Assembly (NCBI RefSeq): GCF_002077945.1
Contig: NZ_LVYD01000013.1
Span: forward strand, 248,001 to 312,000
Direction of reading: 5' to 3'
Source: Niastella vici
GTDB lineage: Bacteria; Bacteroidota; Bacteroidia; Chitinophagales; Chitinophagaceae
DNA length: 64,000 nucleotides
Part shown: in pieces, positions 16,652 to 24,563 of the stretch
Numbering within the stretch: position 1 is the stretch's first letter
Layout of the letters: each line of letters begins with the position of its first letter
The notes under the pieces: generated by a model
What the model was told of the DNA's origin: nothing
The model's database searches: none
The model's input: only the letters and a program-made list of their open reading frames with translations
Translations under genes and position numbers: made by a program

Positions 16652-17353
16652 ATGGGGCTCGATTCCGTAGAAATTCTGGTGAATGTAGAAAATGCATTTG
16701 GCATCACCATTTCCAATTTTGAAGCAGAAAAAATAGCCACTGTTGGCGACATTCATTCCATCGTGTGGCGCAGTGTGCAGGGCAGGCAGAGCATGCGGTG
16801 CAAATCGCAGCAACTGTATTATAAACTTCGCCATATACTCATTACTAAATTCAGAGTTCATAAAGATACCATTGAGCTGAATGCTTCGTTGAATGAGATC
16901 TTCCCCCTGATGAACAGGCGTTTGCTGTACCGCAAACTGGAAAAAGAAGTGCAGCTGAAGTTACCGCCGCTGGTGCTGCCGCCAGTTTGGGAAAATACCT
17001 TACGGATCACTGGTTTTGTGCTCATTGCAGGAACGCTCGCCTGTTCGTTGGTAATGGTAAGAATGTTTCATTATACCAGTTGGCTGTATTTACTTCCGGG
17101 TTTGGGCATCGTGTTAACCATATTTTTTTCAAATGTCCTCGACGGAGTAAGGACTGTTTTTACCCCCGCCACCTTAAAAGCTTATACCCAACAGGTGCTG
17201 TCGCTCAATTATGCCACGCTTATTCAGCAGAATGGGACCAACAGGAAGGAGGTTGAACTGATCATTAATAATGTTATCGCCGAAACTATTGGTCTTGAGC
17301 TGCATGAAATATCGCCCGAAAAAAGGTTGGCCTACGACCTGGGAATTGATTGA
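16652..17353 (+). CDS. Membrane protein with acyl-carrier-like halves at both ends
   Basis: A 233-residue protein. It opens with GLDSVEIL, the DSxE motif carrying the phosphopantetheine serine (S5), followed by the rest of an acyl carrier fold (helices 2-4, to about residue 40). Two hydrophobic segments (about 115-155) follow. The C terminus (about 200-233) looks like the first helix and loop of an acyl carrier protein and stops at DLGID, exactly where the serine motif would come. No longer N terminus is possible, since an in-frame TAA lies at 16625-16627. The role is unknown; I recall similar Bacteroidota proteins annotated as acyl carrier or phosphopantetheine-binding. Confidence 0.75.
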   Translation: MGLDSVEILVNVENAFGITISNFEAEKIATVGDIHSIVWRSVQGRQSMRCKSQQLYYKLRHILITKFRVHKDTIELNASLNEIFPLMNRRLLYRKLEKEVQLKLPPLVLPPVWENTLRITGFVLIAGTLACSLVMVRMFHYTSWLYLLPGLGIVLTIFFSNVLDGVRTVFTPATLKAYTQQVLSLNYATLIQQNGTNRKEVELIINNVIAETIGLELHEISPEKRLAYDLGID

Positions 17354-17474
17354 GAAGCGTTTTGCATTCCTGCTGAAATGTGTTGATTGTACGTGTTGAA
17401 GCGTAAAGCTGAAAATTCTAAACAAAATCGCCGCGTAGTTGGTTATTGTTATTTTACAACAAAAAAATACAACT

Positions 17475-17996
17475 ATGAGTGATGTAGCCATAACAACCGA
17501 AACACCGGTAAAAGAACTGTTCATTAAAATGGTGGTGGCCGCCTGGGATGCTTCTACCGGCCAGGTTAATAAATTGTTTGATGAATTGTCCGATGCGCAA
17601 TTCGCTGCCGAAACTGCCCCGGGAAGAAATACCGGCATTTATTTATTGGGGCATCTGACTGCTGTTACCGACAGAATGATGCCACTGCTGGGTTTTGGCG
17701 AGCGTTTATATCCCCAATTGGACCCCGTATTTTTAACCAGTCCCGATAAATCGGGTTTGGAAATGCCCCCGCTGGCCGAATTGAAAAAGAATTGGAAAGA
17801 AGCAAACAAAAGGTTATCAGAAAGCATAGCGAAAACTACGCCCGACGAATGGTTATCGAAACATACGGCCGTTTCGGCAGAAGATTTTGCCAAAGAGCCG
17901 CAACGCAACAAATTGAACGTTCTTATTAACCGCACCAATCATCAAAGCACGCATTACGGCCAGCTCATTTATTTGAAAGCTAAAGCTAACCAGTAA
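17475..17996 (+). CDS. DinB-superfamily protein
   Basis: A 173-residue four-helix DinB-fold protein starting at the ATG at 17475; a TTG at 17439 is less likely. Candidate metal ligands are the histidine in YLLGHLTAVTDRM and the C-terminal NRTNHQSTHYGQLIYL. The latter HxxxH segment is the most recognisable DinB signature. It is about 29% longer in its central loop than many family members by eye, with a proline-rich stretch. Function unknown; not obviously linked to neighbours. Confidence 0.85.
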   Translation: MSDVAITTETPVKELFIKMVVAAWDASTGQVNKLFDELSDAQFAAETAPGRNTGIYLLGHLTAVTDRMMPLLGFGERLYPQLDPVFLTSPDKSGLEMPPLAELKKNWKEANKRLSESIAKTTPDEWLSKHTAVSAEDFAKEPQRNKLNVLINRTNHQSTHYGQLIYLKAKANQ

Positions 17997-18160
17997 ATTA
18001 TTTGGCATATTATTTTTTGAGGTCTTTGCAATCCGTTAACCGGATGCTTTTGTTTTATTCCTAACTTGAATGCCCAAAACCACATCAACCCGTTGGCTTT
18101 AATGTTAGCAGGTTGGTGTGGACTTATTTCCGGCCAAATAAAAATGAAGTAATACTGCTG

Positions 18161-19015
18161 ATGAAAAAGAAGATTGATCATATTCTGTATGCCCGGGAAA
18201 AGAAGATCACCGAAGAGGAGACTGTACGGCAACCGCTGCCGCATATGGACTTCCGTTTTGCCAACCCCTTCATAGTTATCCATCACGGCGGCCCCACTTA
18301 TTACCAGGCGGGTCAGCATGCGCGCATCCATCCACATCCACACCGGGGATTCAGTCCATATACCTTCATGCTGCAGGGTGAAGGCTTTCACCGTGATAAT
18401 GCTGGGAACGATGAAACGATAAAAGCAGGCGGTGTACAATGGATGTTTGCCGGCCGCGGCATTTTACATAGTGAAGGGCCAACTAATGAGCTGTTACAGC
18501 AGGGCGGTGTGCAGGAATTCATACAACTCTGGATCAATGCACCCCGCGCCAACAAATGGGATAAACCTTTTTACCAGTCGGCCAGTGCCGAACAATTGCC
18601 CCGGGTCATTGATCAGGAGGGCGTTCAGTTCAGGCTGGCCAGCGGGGAGTATGACAGGCAAACTGGTCCCATTCAAAATTTCACTCCCGTGATCTCCATG
18701 ATCGGTGAAATGGCAGCCGGCAGGGAAATTGAATTAATGGCTACACCCGGTTACTGGACCTTATTGTATGTGGCAAAAGGAAGAATTGTTGTGAACGATG
18801 AACCGGTAGAAAAGCATAACCTGGTGGTATTTGAAAAAGATGGGTCAGCAATATTGATCTCGGCAACAGAAGATGCGCAGCTTTTATTTTTAAGTGCCGA
18901 ACCTATTGATGAACCCGTAGCGGCGAAGGATAATTTTGTGATGAACACTGCAGAAGAAGTGGAACAGGCCATAAATGATTATAAACAAGGCGTGTTCGGA
19001 AGTTTAAGTTATTAA
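18161..19015 (+). CDS. Pirin-family cupin protein
   Basis: A 284-residue bicupin starting at the ATG at 18161. The N-terminal domain has the iron ligands H59 and H61 in HPHPHRGF, then H103 and E105 in ILHSEGP, as in pirins. The glycine-rich cupin core (YTFMLQGEGFHRD, GGVQWMFAGRG) is intact. Bacterial pirins have been reported as quercetinases or redox-responsive partners. It starts an operon with dps 13 bases downstream, suggesting an oxidative-stress role here; that is inference. Confidence 0.92.
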   Translation: MKKKIDHILYAREKKITEEETVRQPLPHMDFRFANPFIVIHHGGPTYYQAGQHARIHPHPHRGFSPYTFMLQGEGFHRDNAGNDETIKAGGVQWMFAGRGILHSEGPTNELLQQGGVQEFIQLWINAPRANKWDKPFYQSASAEQLPRVIDQEGVQFRLASGEYDRQTGPIQNFTPVISMIGEMAAGREIELMATPGYWTLLYVAKGRIVVNDEPVEKHNLVVFEKDGSAILISATEDAQLLFLSAEPIDEPVAAKDNFVMNTAEEVEQAINDYKQGVFGSLSY

Positions 19016-19028
19016 AACCATTATACAT

Positions 19029-19502
19029 ATGCAACCAAACATTGGCATTAAACCGGAAAGTCTCAGTGCTGTATCGCACATCCTTAGTGGAATACTGGCA
19101 GATGAATTTTTGCTGTATACCAAAACCCGCAATGCACACTGGAATGTAGAAGGCCCCGACTTTCATGACAAACACAAATTCTTTGAAGGGCAGTATGAGC
19201 AACTTGATGAGATCATGGATGAAGTGGCTGAACGTATCCGCATGCTGGGACATTATGCGCCGGCTACCCTGAAAGATTTTCTGAAGCTTACCCATTTAAC
19301 AGAACAAATGCGGGAGAAGAACGACAGCGCCGGTTTCATCAGGGAATTACTGGCCGATCATGAAACGATCATAATTGCCATGCGCGAAAATGTCGATCGC
19401 TTTGCCAATGAATTCAAAGATGCAGGTACCAGCGATTTTATTACCGGTCTTATGGAAGAACACGAGAAAATGGCCTGGATGTTAAGATCGCATTTACGAT
19501 AA
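19029..19502 (+). CDS. dps: Dps ferritin-like DNA-protection protein
   Basis: A 157-residue Dps/miniferritin. The intersubunit ferroxidase ligands fit the Dps spacing: H37 in NAHWNVEG, H49, E53, D64 and E68. The protein would oxidise and store iron with peroxide and shield DNA. It follows the pirin gene by 13 bases and precedes an intrinsic terminator at 19531, so the pair is a two-gene operon. The N-terminal tail is short and not lysine-rich, so DNA binding may be weak. Confidence 0.95.
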   Translation: MQPNIGIKPESLSAVSHILSGILADEFLLYTKTRNAHWNVEGPDFHDKHKFFEGQYEQLDEIMDEVAERIRMLGHYAPATLKDFLKLTHLTEQMREKNDSAGFIRELLADHETIIIAMRENVDRFANEFKDAGTSDFITGLMEEHEKMAWMLRSHLR

Positions 19503-19530
19503 ATGAAGTAACAAGATCTATTGTTATAGC

Positions 19531-19560
19531 AAAAGCCTCTCTGTTGCCAGGGAGGCTTTT
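19531..19560. terminator. Intrinsic terminator, usable in both directions
   Basis: AAAAGCCTC at 19531-19539 pairs perfectly with GAGGCTTTT at 19552-19560 around a 12-base loop. It lies between the convergent dps and lipoprotein genes. Confidence 0.88.
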
Positions 19561-19582
19561 ACTAATATTGAAGCAGCAACCA

Positions 19583-20848
19583 TTAATCATAGTCAGTGAG
19601 CCGAACGGCAAACACACAACGATTATCTGTGCTGTATTTCTGTGTTTCATACTCGGTTAAATTCCATAAATAACCTGTGCTTTGTTCAAGATACAGGTCT
19701 TCGGCCCCATGTGGCCAGCGATAACGAACACCGGCTGTAGCGCCATCGTTATACCGTACCAGCCTGGCGGTTGAACCTTCATAGCTTGAATTGCCGGTAG
19801 TGGTCATAAAGGTTTTTGTACCGGCGCGGTATACGCCCTGAATGCCATTCACATTGGTATTGTCATTATCGATAGGTGTAATTACTTCCGGTTGCGGACT
19901 GGTTACAATTTGTCCCGATGCGTTTAAATGAAAGCCATATACTTTAGGAACGGTGGTCTCTGTAGATTCAATGTACTGTCCTGTCCAAAGCATTTTATCA
20001 CTGGCAGTTGCACCTTCGCCCAGCTCTATGCACGAAAAAGGAGAGGCATTGGTGATCTTGTAATAACCGGTTTGCGGTAAAATGTATGCGTAGTTGAAGG
20101 CCTTCAGCGTACCATCAGTTTCCTCACCAATGCGGGTTTCGGTATCGTCGCCGGCTGCAGCAATGAATTTGGAAAGGTCAAAGACCCGGATGCCCAGTTT
20201 GGTATCGGCTACATACACTTTACCGGCATAGCAGGCAATACCACCCGCATGTATGGTCACCGGGGCATAGGAATCAAGCTGAACGTACGGGTTGGATGAT
20301 TTGTACAGATCGCTGTTCAACATGTTTGCCTTGTTTTGCACCAGCAGAATATGCCGGTAGGTAATATTGCTCATGCTGGTAATATCAACCAGCGAAACCC
20401 GCACACCTTTGTGTTGATTGTTTACGCCATCAATATCAGAAGGACCAATAGCATACCAGGTCACCAGCAGGAAGTTCCTTCCGCTCCAGGTAAAACCCGT
20501 TATACCCTGCGGACGCCATTCAATGGTTGATTCATCGCTGCTATTCCATTTAAAACCTTTCACCTGGTTGGCGCTGGGAATATTAAAACCGTATACGCCG
20601 GTATAGCCGCTACTGGTTGCAACCCGGTTAAGACTTAACTGGTCAGGGGTTTTGTACCCATATGATGACAGACTGCTAACAAAACTGCTTTCATCAGTAT
20701 AGGTTACAGTTACGTTGGTGGCTATGGAATTTTCTACCGGAGTGCGATTTGAATTATTTTCTTCAGAAGAAGCAGGCTGCGTTTGTTTTTTGCAGGCATG
20801 CAATGTCAGTACTGCGATTGCAGCAATACAGTAATTACGTAAATACAT
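19583..20848 (-). CDS. Secreted lipoprotein with predicted beta-propeller repeats
   Basis: A 421-residue lipoprotein; the signal sequence ends AVLTLHAC. The mature part, after an Asn/Ser-rich linker, alternates short strands with aromatic turns (TWYAIGPSDIDGVNNQHKG, AGKVYVADTKLGIRVFDL, GVYRAGTKTFMTTTG) that look like propeller blades. I recall similar secreted proteins in Streptomyces and Chitinophaga annotated only as hypothetical. No catalytic motif is evident. It is monocistronic and convergent with dps. Confidence 0.7.
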   Translation of the reverse strand: MYLRNYCIAAIAVLTLHACKKQTQPASSEENNSNRTPVENSIATNVTVTYTDESSFVSSLSSYGYKTPDQLSLNRVATSSGYTGVYGFNIPSANQVKGFKWNSSDESTIEWRPQGITGFTWSGRNFLLVTWYAIGPSDIDGVNNQHKGVRVSLVDITSMSNITYRHILLVQNKANMLNSDLYKSSNPYVQLDSYAPVTIHAGGIACYAGKVYVADTKLGIRVFDLSKFIAAAGDDTETRIGEETDGTLKAFNYAYILPQTGYYKITNASPFSCIELGEGATASDKMLWTGQYIESTETTVPKVYGFHLNASGQIVTSPQPEVITPIDNDNTNVNGIQGVYRAGTKTFMTTTGNSSYEGSTARLVRYNDGATAGVRYRWPHGAEDLYLEQSTGYLWNLTEYETQKYSTDNRCVFAVRLTDYD

Positions 20849-21237
20849 AGGATTGTTTTTTTGGTTAAATGAATATTGTTGATTAGTTAACAGAGTAAAA
20901 ATGATTTGCTGAAAGCCTTTCCGGTCCTTCTTTTCATAGTTATAGAAAATCTATAAAAATAGCAAACGAACTACCGGTGAGCGTGCCCTGTTTTTACATA
21001 AAATGCCCGTGTACAGTGCATTGACCCCGCATATTATGTGAATATGAAATTTGCCTCGTCAATTGAAAGGTAACCGGAACCGGGCAGCAGAAAACCGCAG
21101 CCCTCATAAACGAATGTCGAAAAAATGTAACATGTTCTTTTTGAGGCAGGTAACGTGACTATCTTAAAAAACTATGCATAAACGGGAAAGAATTATATTT
21201 TTGGCAATCTAGTAAACGAAACGACCCCGTACTGCAT
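20849..21237. other. Divergent intergenic region with a weak promoter
   Basis: The 389 bases hold no supported gene. TATTTTTG at 21196-21203 with TATG 19 bases upstream (21173-21176) resembles a promoter for the gene at 21238. No hairpin or RNA was recognised. Confidence 0.5.
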
Positions 21238-21996
21238 ATGTTTTTTGCCAATAGCTATTATTACTACATTCCCATTGCCCTGCAGGCCATTTGTGTTATT
21301 CATTGTATGAGAAAGGGCAATCAGAATAAATGGATCTGGATCATTGTATTCCTGCCGGTGATAGGAAGCCTGATGTATATTTTTTCTGAAATGATTACCG
21401 GAAGGGAGATCGACAATGTAACATCGGGTGTGGGATCGGTATTTAATCCCGGTGGAAGCATCAGAAAACTGGAAGAGCAATTGCGCTTTTCAGATACGTT
21501 TCATAATCGCGTTGCCCTGGCCGATGGGTACCTGGCTGCGGGCAACACCAATGAGGCCATCGCCCTGTATGAACAAAGCCTTACCGGTGTTTTTACCGAG
21601 AACGAACATGTGCTGAAACAGCTGATCGTTGCCTATTATAATGTGGGCCGCTATGCCGATATTCTTCCGCTCGCAAAAAAGATCTATGGGTCGCCCCAGT
21701 TTGCCAAATCGCGGGTGCACATCTTGTATGCCATGGCTCTTGAGCAAACGGGTAAGCAGGAGGAGGCCGAGAAAGAATTCAAAACCATGAATGGCCGGTT
21801 TGCTTATTTTGAAGCACGCTACCAATATACCCTCTTTTTGTTAAGGGCCGGCCGCTACGACGAGGCAAAGCAGTTGCTGGAAGCGATCGTTTATGAAGGC
21901 GGACATTTAAGCTCGCGCGAACGCAGGGCCAACCAGGCGTGGATCAATAAAGCAAAGGACGAAATGAGAAAATTAAATACGGTAAGCAAGTCGTGA
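21238..21996 (+). CDS. Membrane-anchored TPR protein
   Basis: A 252-residue protein with two N-terminal membrane segments (about 8-22 and 32-48) resembling the PLDc_N membrane hairpin found before cardiolipin-synthase domains. The phospholipase part is absent. Instead there are four to five tetratricopeptide-like repeats, for example ADGYLAAGNTNEAIALYEQSL and RYDEAKQLLEAIVYEGG. It sits 67 bases upstream of the bpX/MoxR operon on the same strand, so it may be its first gene or an independent upstream gene. Confidence 0.8.
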   Translation: MFFANSYYYYIPIALQAICVIHCMRKGNQNKWIWIIVFLPVIGSLMYIFSEMITGREIDNVTSGVGSVFNPGGSIRKLEEQLRFSDTFHNRVALADGYLAAGNTNEAIALYEQSLTGVFTENEHVLKQLIVAYYNVGRYADILPLAKKIYGSPQFAKSRVHILYAMALEQTGKQEEAEKEFKTMNGRFAYFEARYQYTLFLLRAGRYDEAKQLLEAIVYEGGHLSSRERRANQAWINKAKDEMRKLNTVSKS

Positions 21997-22063
21997 CCAA
22001 ATATTAATAATATAATTCCCATTTTCATTTCCAGTCTTCGCTTTCACTGCGTATTTTGGAAAG

Positions 22064-22693
22064 GTGCAACTAGTTCAATTTATACAGGACATTTTTCAGC
22101 GTGGAAAGGTTATAGTGGGTGGCCAGGTCATTCCATTTTCAGCAGAAGATATTGAAGCAGCCACACAATGCCTGCACCAACAGTATAACTACCAGGCACA
22201 GGAGCTAACCGGGCCCATACCGGCTTTTCATGCCGGGGCAGCCATTTGGGCGGCGGGCTTTTTGTACCGTGCCGTGCAGCTCACCATGCTGCGCGACCTG
22301 GGCGAAGATGTGGTAAATGGATTACTTCTCCCTTTTAATGGCCCTGTTTCACCCGAAACCATTTTGTCGGTTGATATTAGCTTTCGCAATTTGCCCAACC
22401 TGTTAGGGTTGGCAAAAGGCCTGGCGCCGGAAGATGTGCTTGTAAAACGGTTACAGGCAGCTGCCACAGAATGGCCCTTTTCATCGGTGGGCATGAAGGT
22501 CGAAGGAATCATGAATATGGATGCCATTATGAATAATGCCTGTTTACGGCGCGCCTATATCGATCGCATAATTGAAGCGCGCGATAGCAGGCGATGTAAC
22601 AATGTTCAGGTAAACGAATATATAAAAGAAGCGTTGGGCGACCATGGCCAGCTGCTATGGCCAGGTTGGGAGCCCGAAGTAAAAGAAATGTAA
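22064..22693 (+). CDS. bpX-like domain protein, first gene of MoxR-vWA-propeller module
   Basis: A 209-residue soluble alpha-rich protein beginning at a GTG; no ATG is available upstream and the next ATG is 75 codons in. Visible blocks are AFHAGAAIWAAGFLYRAVQLTMLRDLG and SVDISFRNLPNLLGLAKGL. It has no known catalytic motif. Its position directly before the MoxR ATPase gene (2-base gap) and its overall pattern suggest one of the small partner families that Pfam names MoxR-vWA-beta-propeller ternary system domains (bpX). I cannot assign the bpX number without a search. Weakly ATG-independent translation start makes expression level uncertain. Confidence 0.72.
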   Translation: MQLVQFIQDIFQRGKVIVGGQVIPFSAEDIEAATQCLHQQYNYQAQELTGPIPAFHAGAAIWAAGFLYRAVQLTMLRDLGEDVVNGLLLPFNGPVSPETILSVDISFRNLPNLLGLAKGLAPEDVLVKRLQAAATEWPFSSVGMKVEGIMNMDAIMNNACLRRAYIDRIIEARDSRRCNNVQVNEYIKEALGDHGQLLWPGWEPEVKEM

Positions 22694-22695
22694 GC

Positions 22696-23850
22696 ATGGA
22701 AAACAAGACGGTTATCGATTTTCAACTGGTCGATAAGGTGAATGCGGTGCTGCAGCACATTAAAAGCACCTTTGTTGGTAAAGATGATATCATTGATCTG
22801 ATGGGGATTTGCCTGGCAGGCCGTGAGAATTTATTTCTGTTAGGTCCGCCCGGAACCGCCAAAAGCGCCCTGGTACGCGAGCTGGCGCGGCTGCTGCACG
22901 GAAAAACATTTGAATACCTGCTCACCCGTTTCACCGAACCGAACGAGCTGTTTGGTCCTTTTGACATCCGGCGTTTACGTGATGGCGATCTGGTGACCAA
23001 TACCGAGGGCATGTTGCCTGAAGCGCACCTGATATTTTTAGATGAACTGCTGAATGCGAACAGCGCCATCCTGAACAGTTTGCTGATGGTACTGAACGAA
23101 CGCATTTTCCGCCGTGGACGCGAATCGAAAAACCTGCCTGCACTGATGATCGTAGGCGCCAGTAACCACCTGCCCGAAGAAGAGGCGCTGCAGGCCTTGT
23201 TCGACCGTTTTTTAATACGGGTACGCTGCGATTATGTTGACCCGCATCACCTGAATGATGTGCTGGATGCCGGTTGGTTGCTGGAACAAAAAAAGACGGG
23301 CGAAATCCCTGGTATTGAGACCGAAGAGATCCGCCAGTTGCAAAGTTTGATAACTATCGTTGATATGCAGGAGATACGCCCCTGCTATATTGACCTTATT
23401 GAGCAATTACGAAATGCCGGCGTACAGGTGAGTGACCGACGGGCAGTAAAACTGCAACGGTTGATCGCTGCCAGCGCTTTATTGTGTAAACGAACAAAAG
23501 CGTACCGCAGCGATATGTGGGTGTTGCGTTATATCTGGGATACCGATGAACAACGGGAAGTAATTGCCGGTATCGTGAACGCCGCATTACAGGAAGAAAA
23601 AGAACAGGAACAATTGCATCCGCGGGCTGCTATAAATAGCGCACCCAATGCAGATGATATTTATAAAGAAGTGATGCAAATGACTGAGCAGTGGAAAGAT
23701 GCTGAAACAACCGGCGCCGAGCGTTCGGTCATTAAAGACAGGTTGCGTTACCTGAATGGCCGTTGTGAATGGATCAGGAATGCCGATCAAAAGAATTTTT
23801 TATTGAAACCCATTGATGAATTGTGGCAACAAATAATGCATAGGGAATGA
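22696..23850 (+). CDS. MoxR-family AAA+ ATPase, module 1
   Basis: A 384-residue MoxR ATPase from the ATG at 22696, 2 bases after the previous stop. Walker A GPPGTAKS (50-57), Walker B LIFLDE (112-117), sensor 1 near N157 (GASNHL) and the arginine-finger region FDRFLIRV (169-176) are intact. The C-terminal 100 residues form a divergent lid. MoxR proteins act as ring ATPases that remodel or activate proteins together with a vWA partner; here the vWA protein is two genes downstream. The last four bases overlap the next start (ATGA). Confidence 0.93.
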   Translation: MENKTVIDFQLVDKVNAVLQHIKSTFVGKDDIIDLMGICLAGRENLFLLGPPGTAKSALVRELARLLHGKTFEYLLTRFTEPNELFGPFDIRRLRDGDLVTNTEGMLPEAHLIFLDELLNANSAILNSLLMVLNERIFRRGRESKNLPALMIVGASNHLPEEEALQALFDRFLIRVRCDYVDPHHLNDVLDAGWLLEQKKTGEIPGIETEEIRQLQSLITIVDMQEIRPCYIDLIEQLRNAGVQVSDRRAVKLQRLIAASALLCKRTKAYRSDMWVLRYIWDTDEQREVIAGIVNAALQEEKEQEQLHPRAAINSAPNADDIYKEVMQMTEQWKDAETTGAERSVIKDRLRYLNGRCEWIRNADQKNFLLKPIDELWQQIMHRE

Positions 23851-24563
23851 AGGAGATGATCATGGTTCTGTCGAAAGCCGATAAAGCAGCGCTGGGCACA
23901 GTACGCTGCCTGCCCGGTTTGCAGGCCGCCGAAGCTGAAGAGTTCATTTGGGTGCGGGGTATTGCTGCTCAGGAAAATATTGACATCCGCATACGGCAAT
24001 TGCCCGGTGTGCATACCTATTTGCTGGATGCAGACAACCATTTATTTCCACCGGGTGCATTAACACCGGTTGGCAGGTTACAATTGCTGAATTGGGTTCC
24101 CCTGCCGGCTTTTATTACGGTAGAACTGCCGGTGTCGGCGCTTCCGGGTAAAATAAATCAACAACATACCATCAGGCTGGTACCTTCCCGGCAGTCACAG
24201 GCAGGTAATGCTTTGCTCACTGACCTGGACACCTGGAAGGCTTATGGCGAACAGGCGCCATTGGTACGGTTACAGCAAACCCGTTTTGCCGTTTCAGCAA
24301 ACAATAAAGTATTGATCATTGGTTCGCCCTTACCGGCCCTGCCGGGAAAGGAATATGTGCTGCAGGATACTCTGCTGTTGCCATGTGGTTACGAATTTGA
24401 TCCACCGGCTATCAGTAACCTGGTAATAATCCGGCTCGATCCTTCAAAAGAAGCATTGTTGCTGTTTGATAGCAATGGTACCTGGGAAAAAATTCCAAAG
24501 ACAGCTTTTGTATATACTACCAGAAGTGCGATCAGGTTCACAAAAGGAGGGAATTATGAATAG
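23847..24563 (+). CDS. bpX-like domain protein, module 1
   Basis: A 238-residue protein overlapping the MoxR gene by 4 bases. The pattern is RCLPGLQAAEAEEFIWVRG, then a strand-rich middle and a C-terminal half with VIIRLDPSKEALLLFDSNG. It resembles the bpX partner domain that begins with an LPG-x-AE motif in ternary MoxR-vWA systems, as far as I remember those families. No enzymatic motif is visible. It likely bridges the ATPase and the vWA protein, an inference from gene order. Confidence 0.72.
   Translation: MKEMIMVLSKADKAALGTVRCLPGLQAAEAEEFIWVRGIAAQENIDIRIRQLPGVHTYLLDADNHLFPPGALTPVGRLQLLNWVPLPAFITVELPVSALPGKINQQHTIRLVPSRQSQAGNALLTDLDTWKAYGEQAPLVRLQQTRFAVSANNKVLIIGSPLPALPGKEYVLQDTLLLPCGYEFDPPAISNLVIIRLDPSKEALLLFDSNGTWEKIPKTAFVYTTRSAIRFTKGGNYE
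24546..24551 (+). promoter_or_regulatory. Strong Shine-Dalgarno site AGGAGG
   Basis: AGGAGG ends 4 bases before the ATG at 24556. Such a clear site is rare in Bacteroidota and helps to fix the start inside the end of the preceding gene. Confidence 0.7.
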
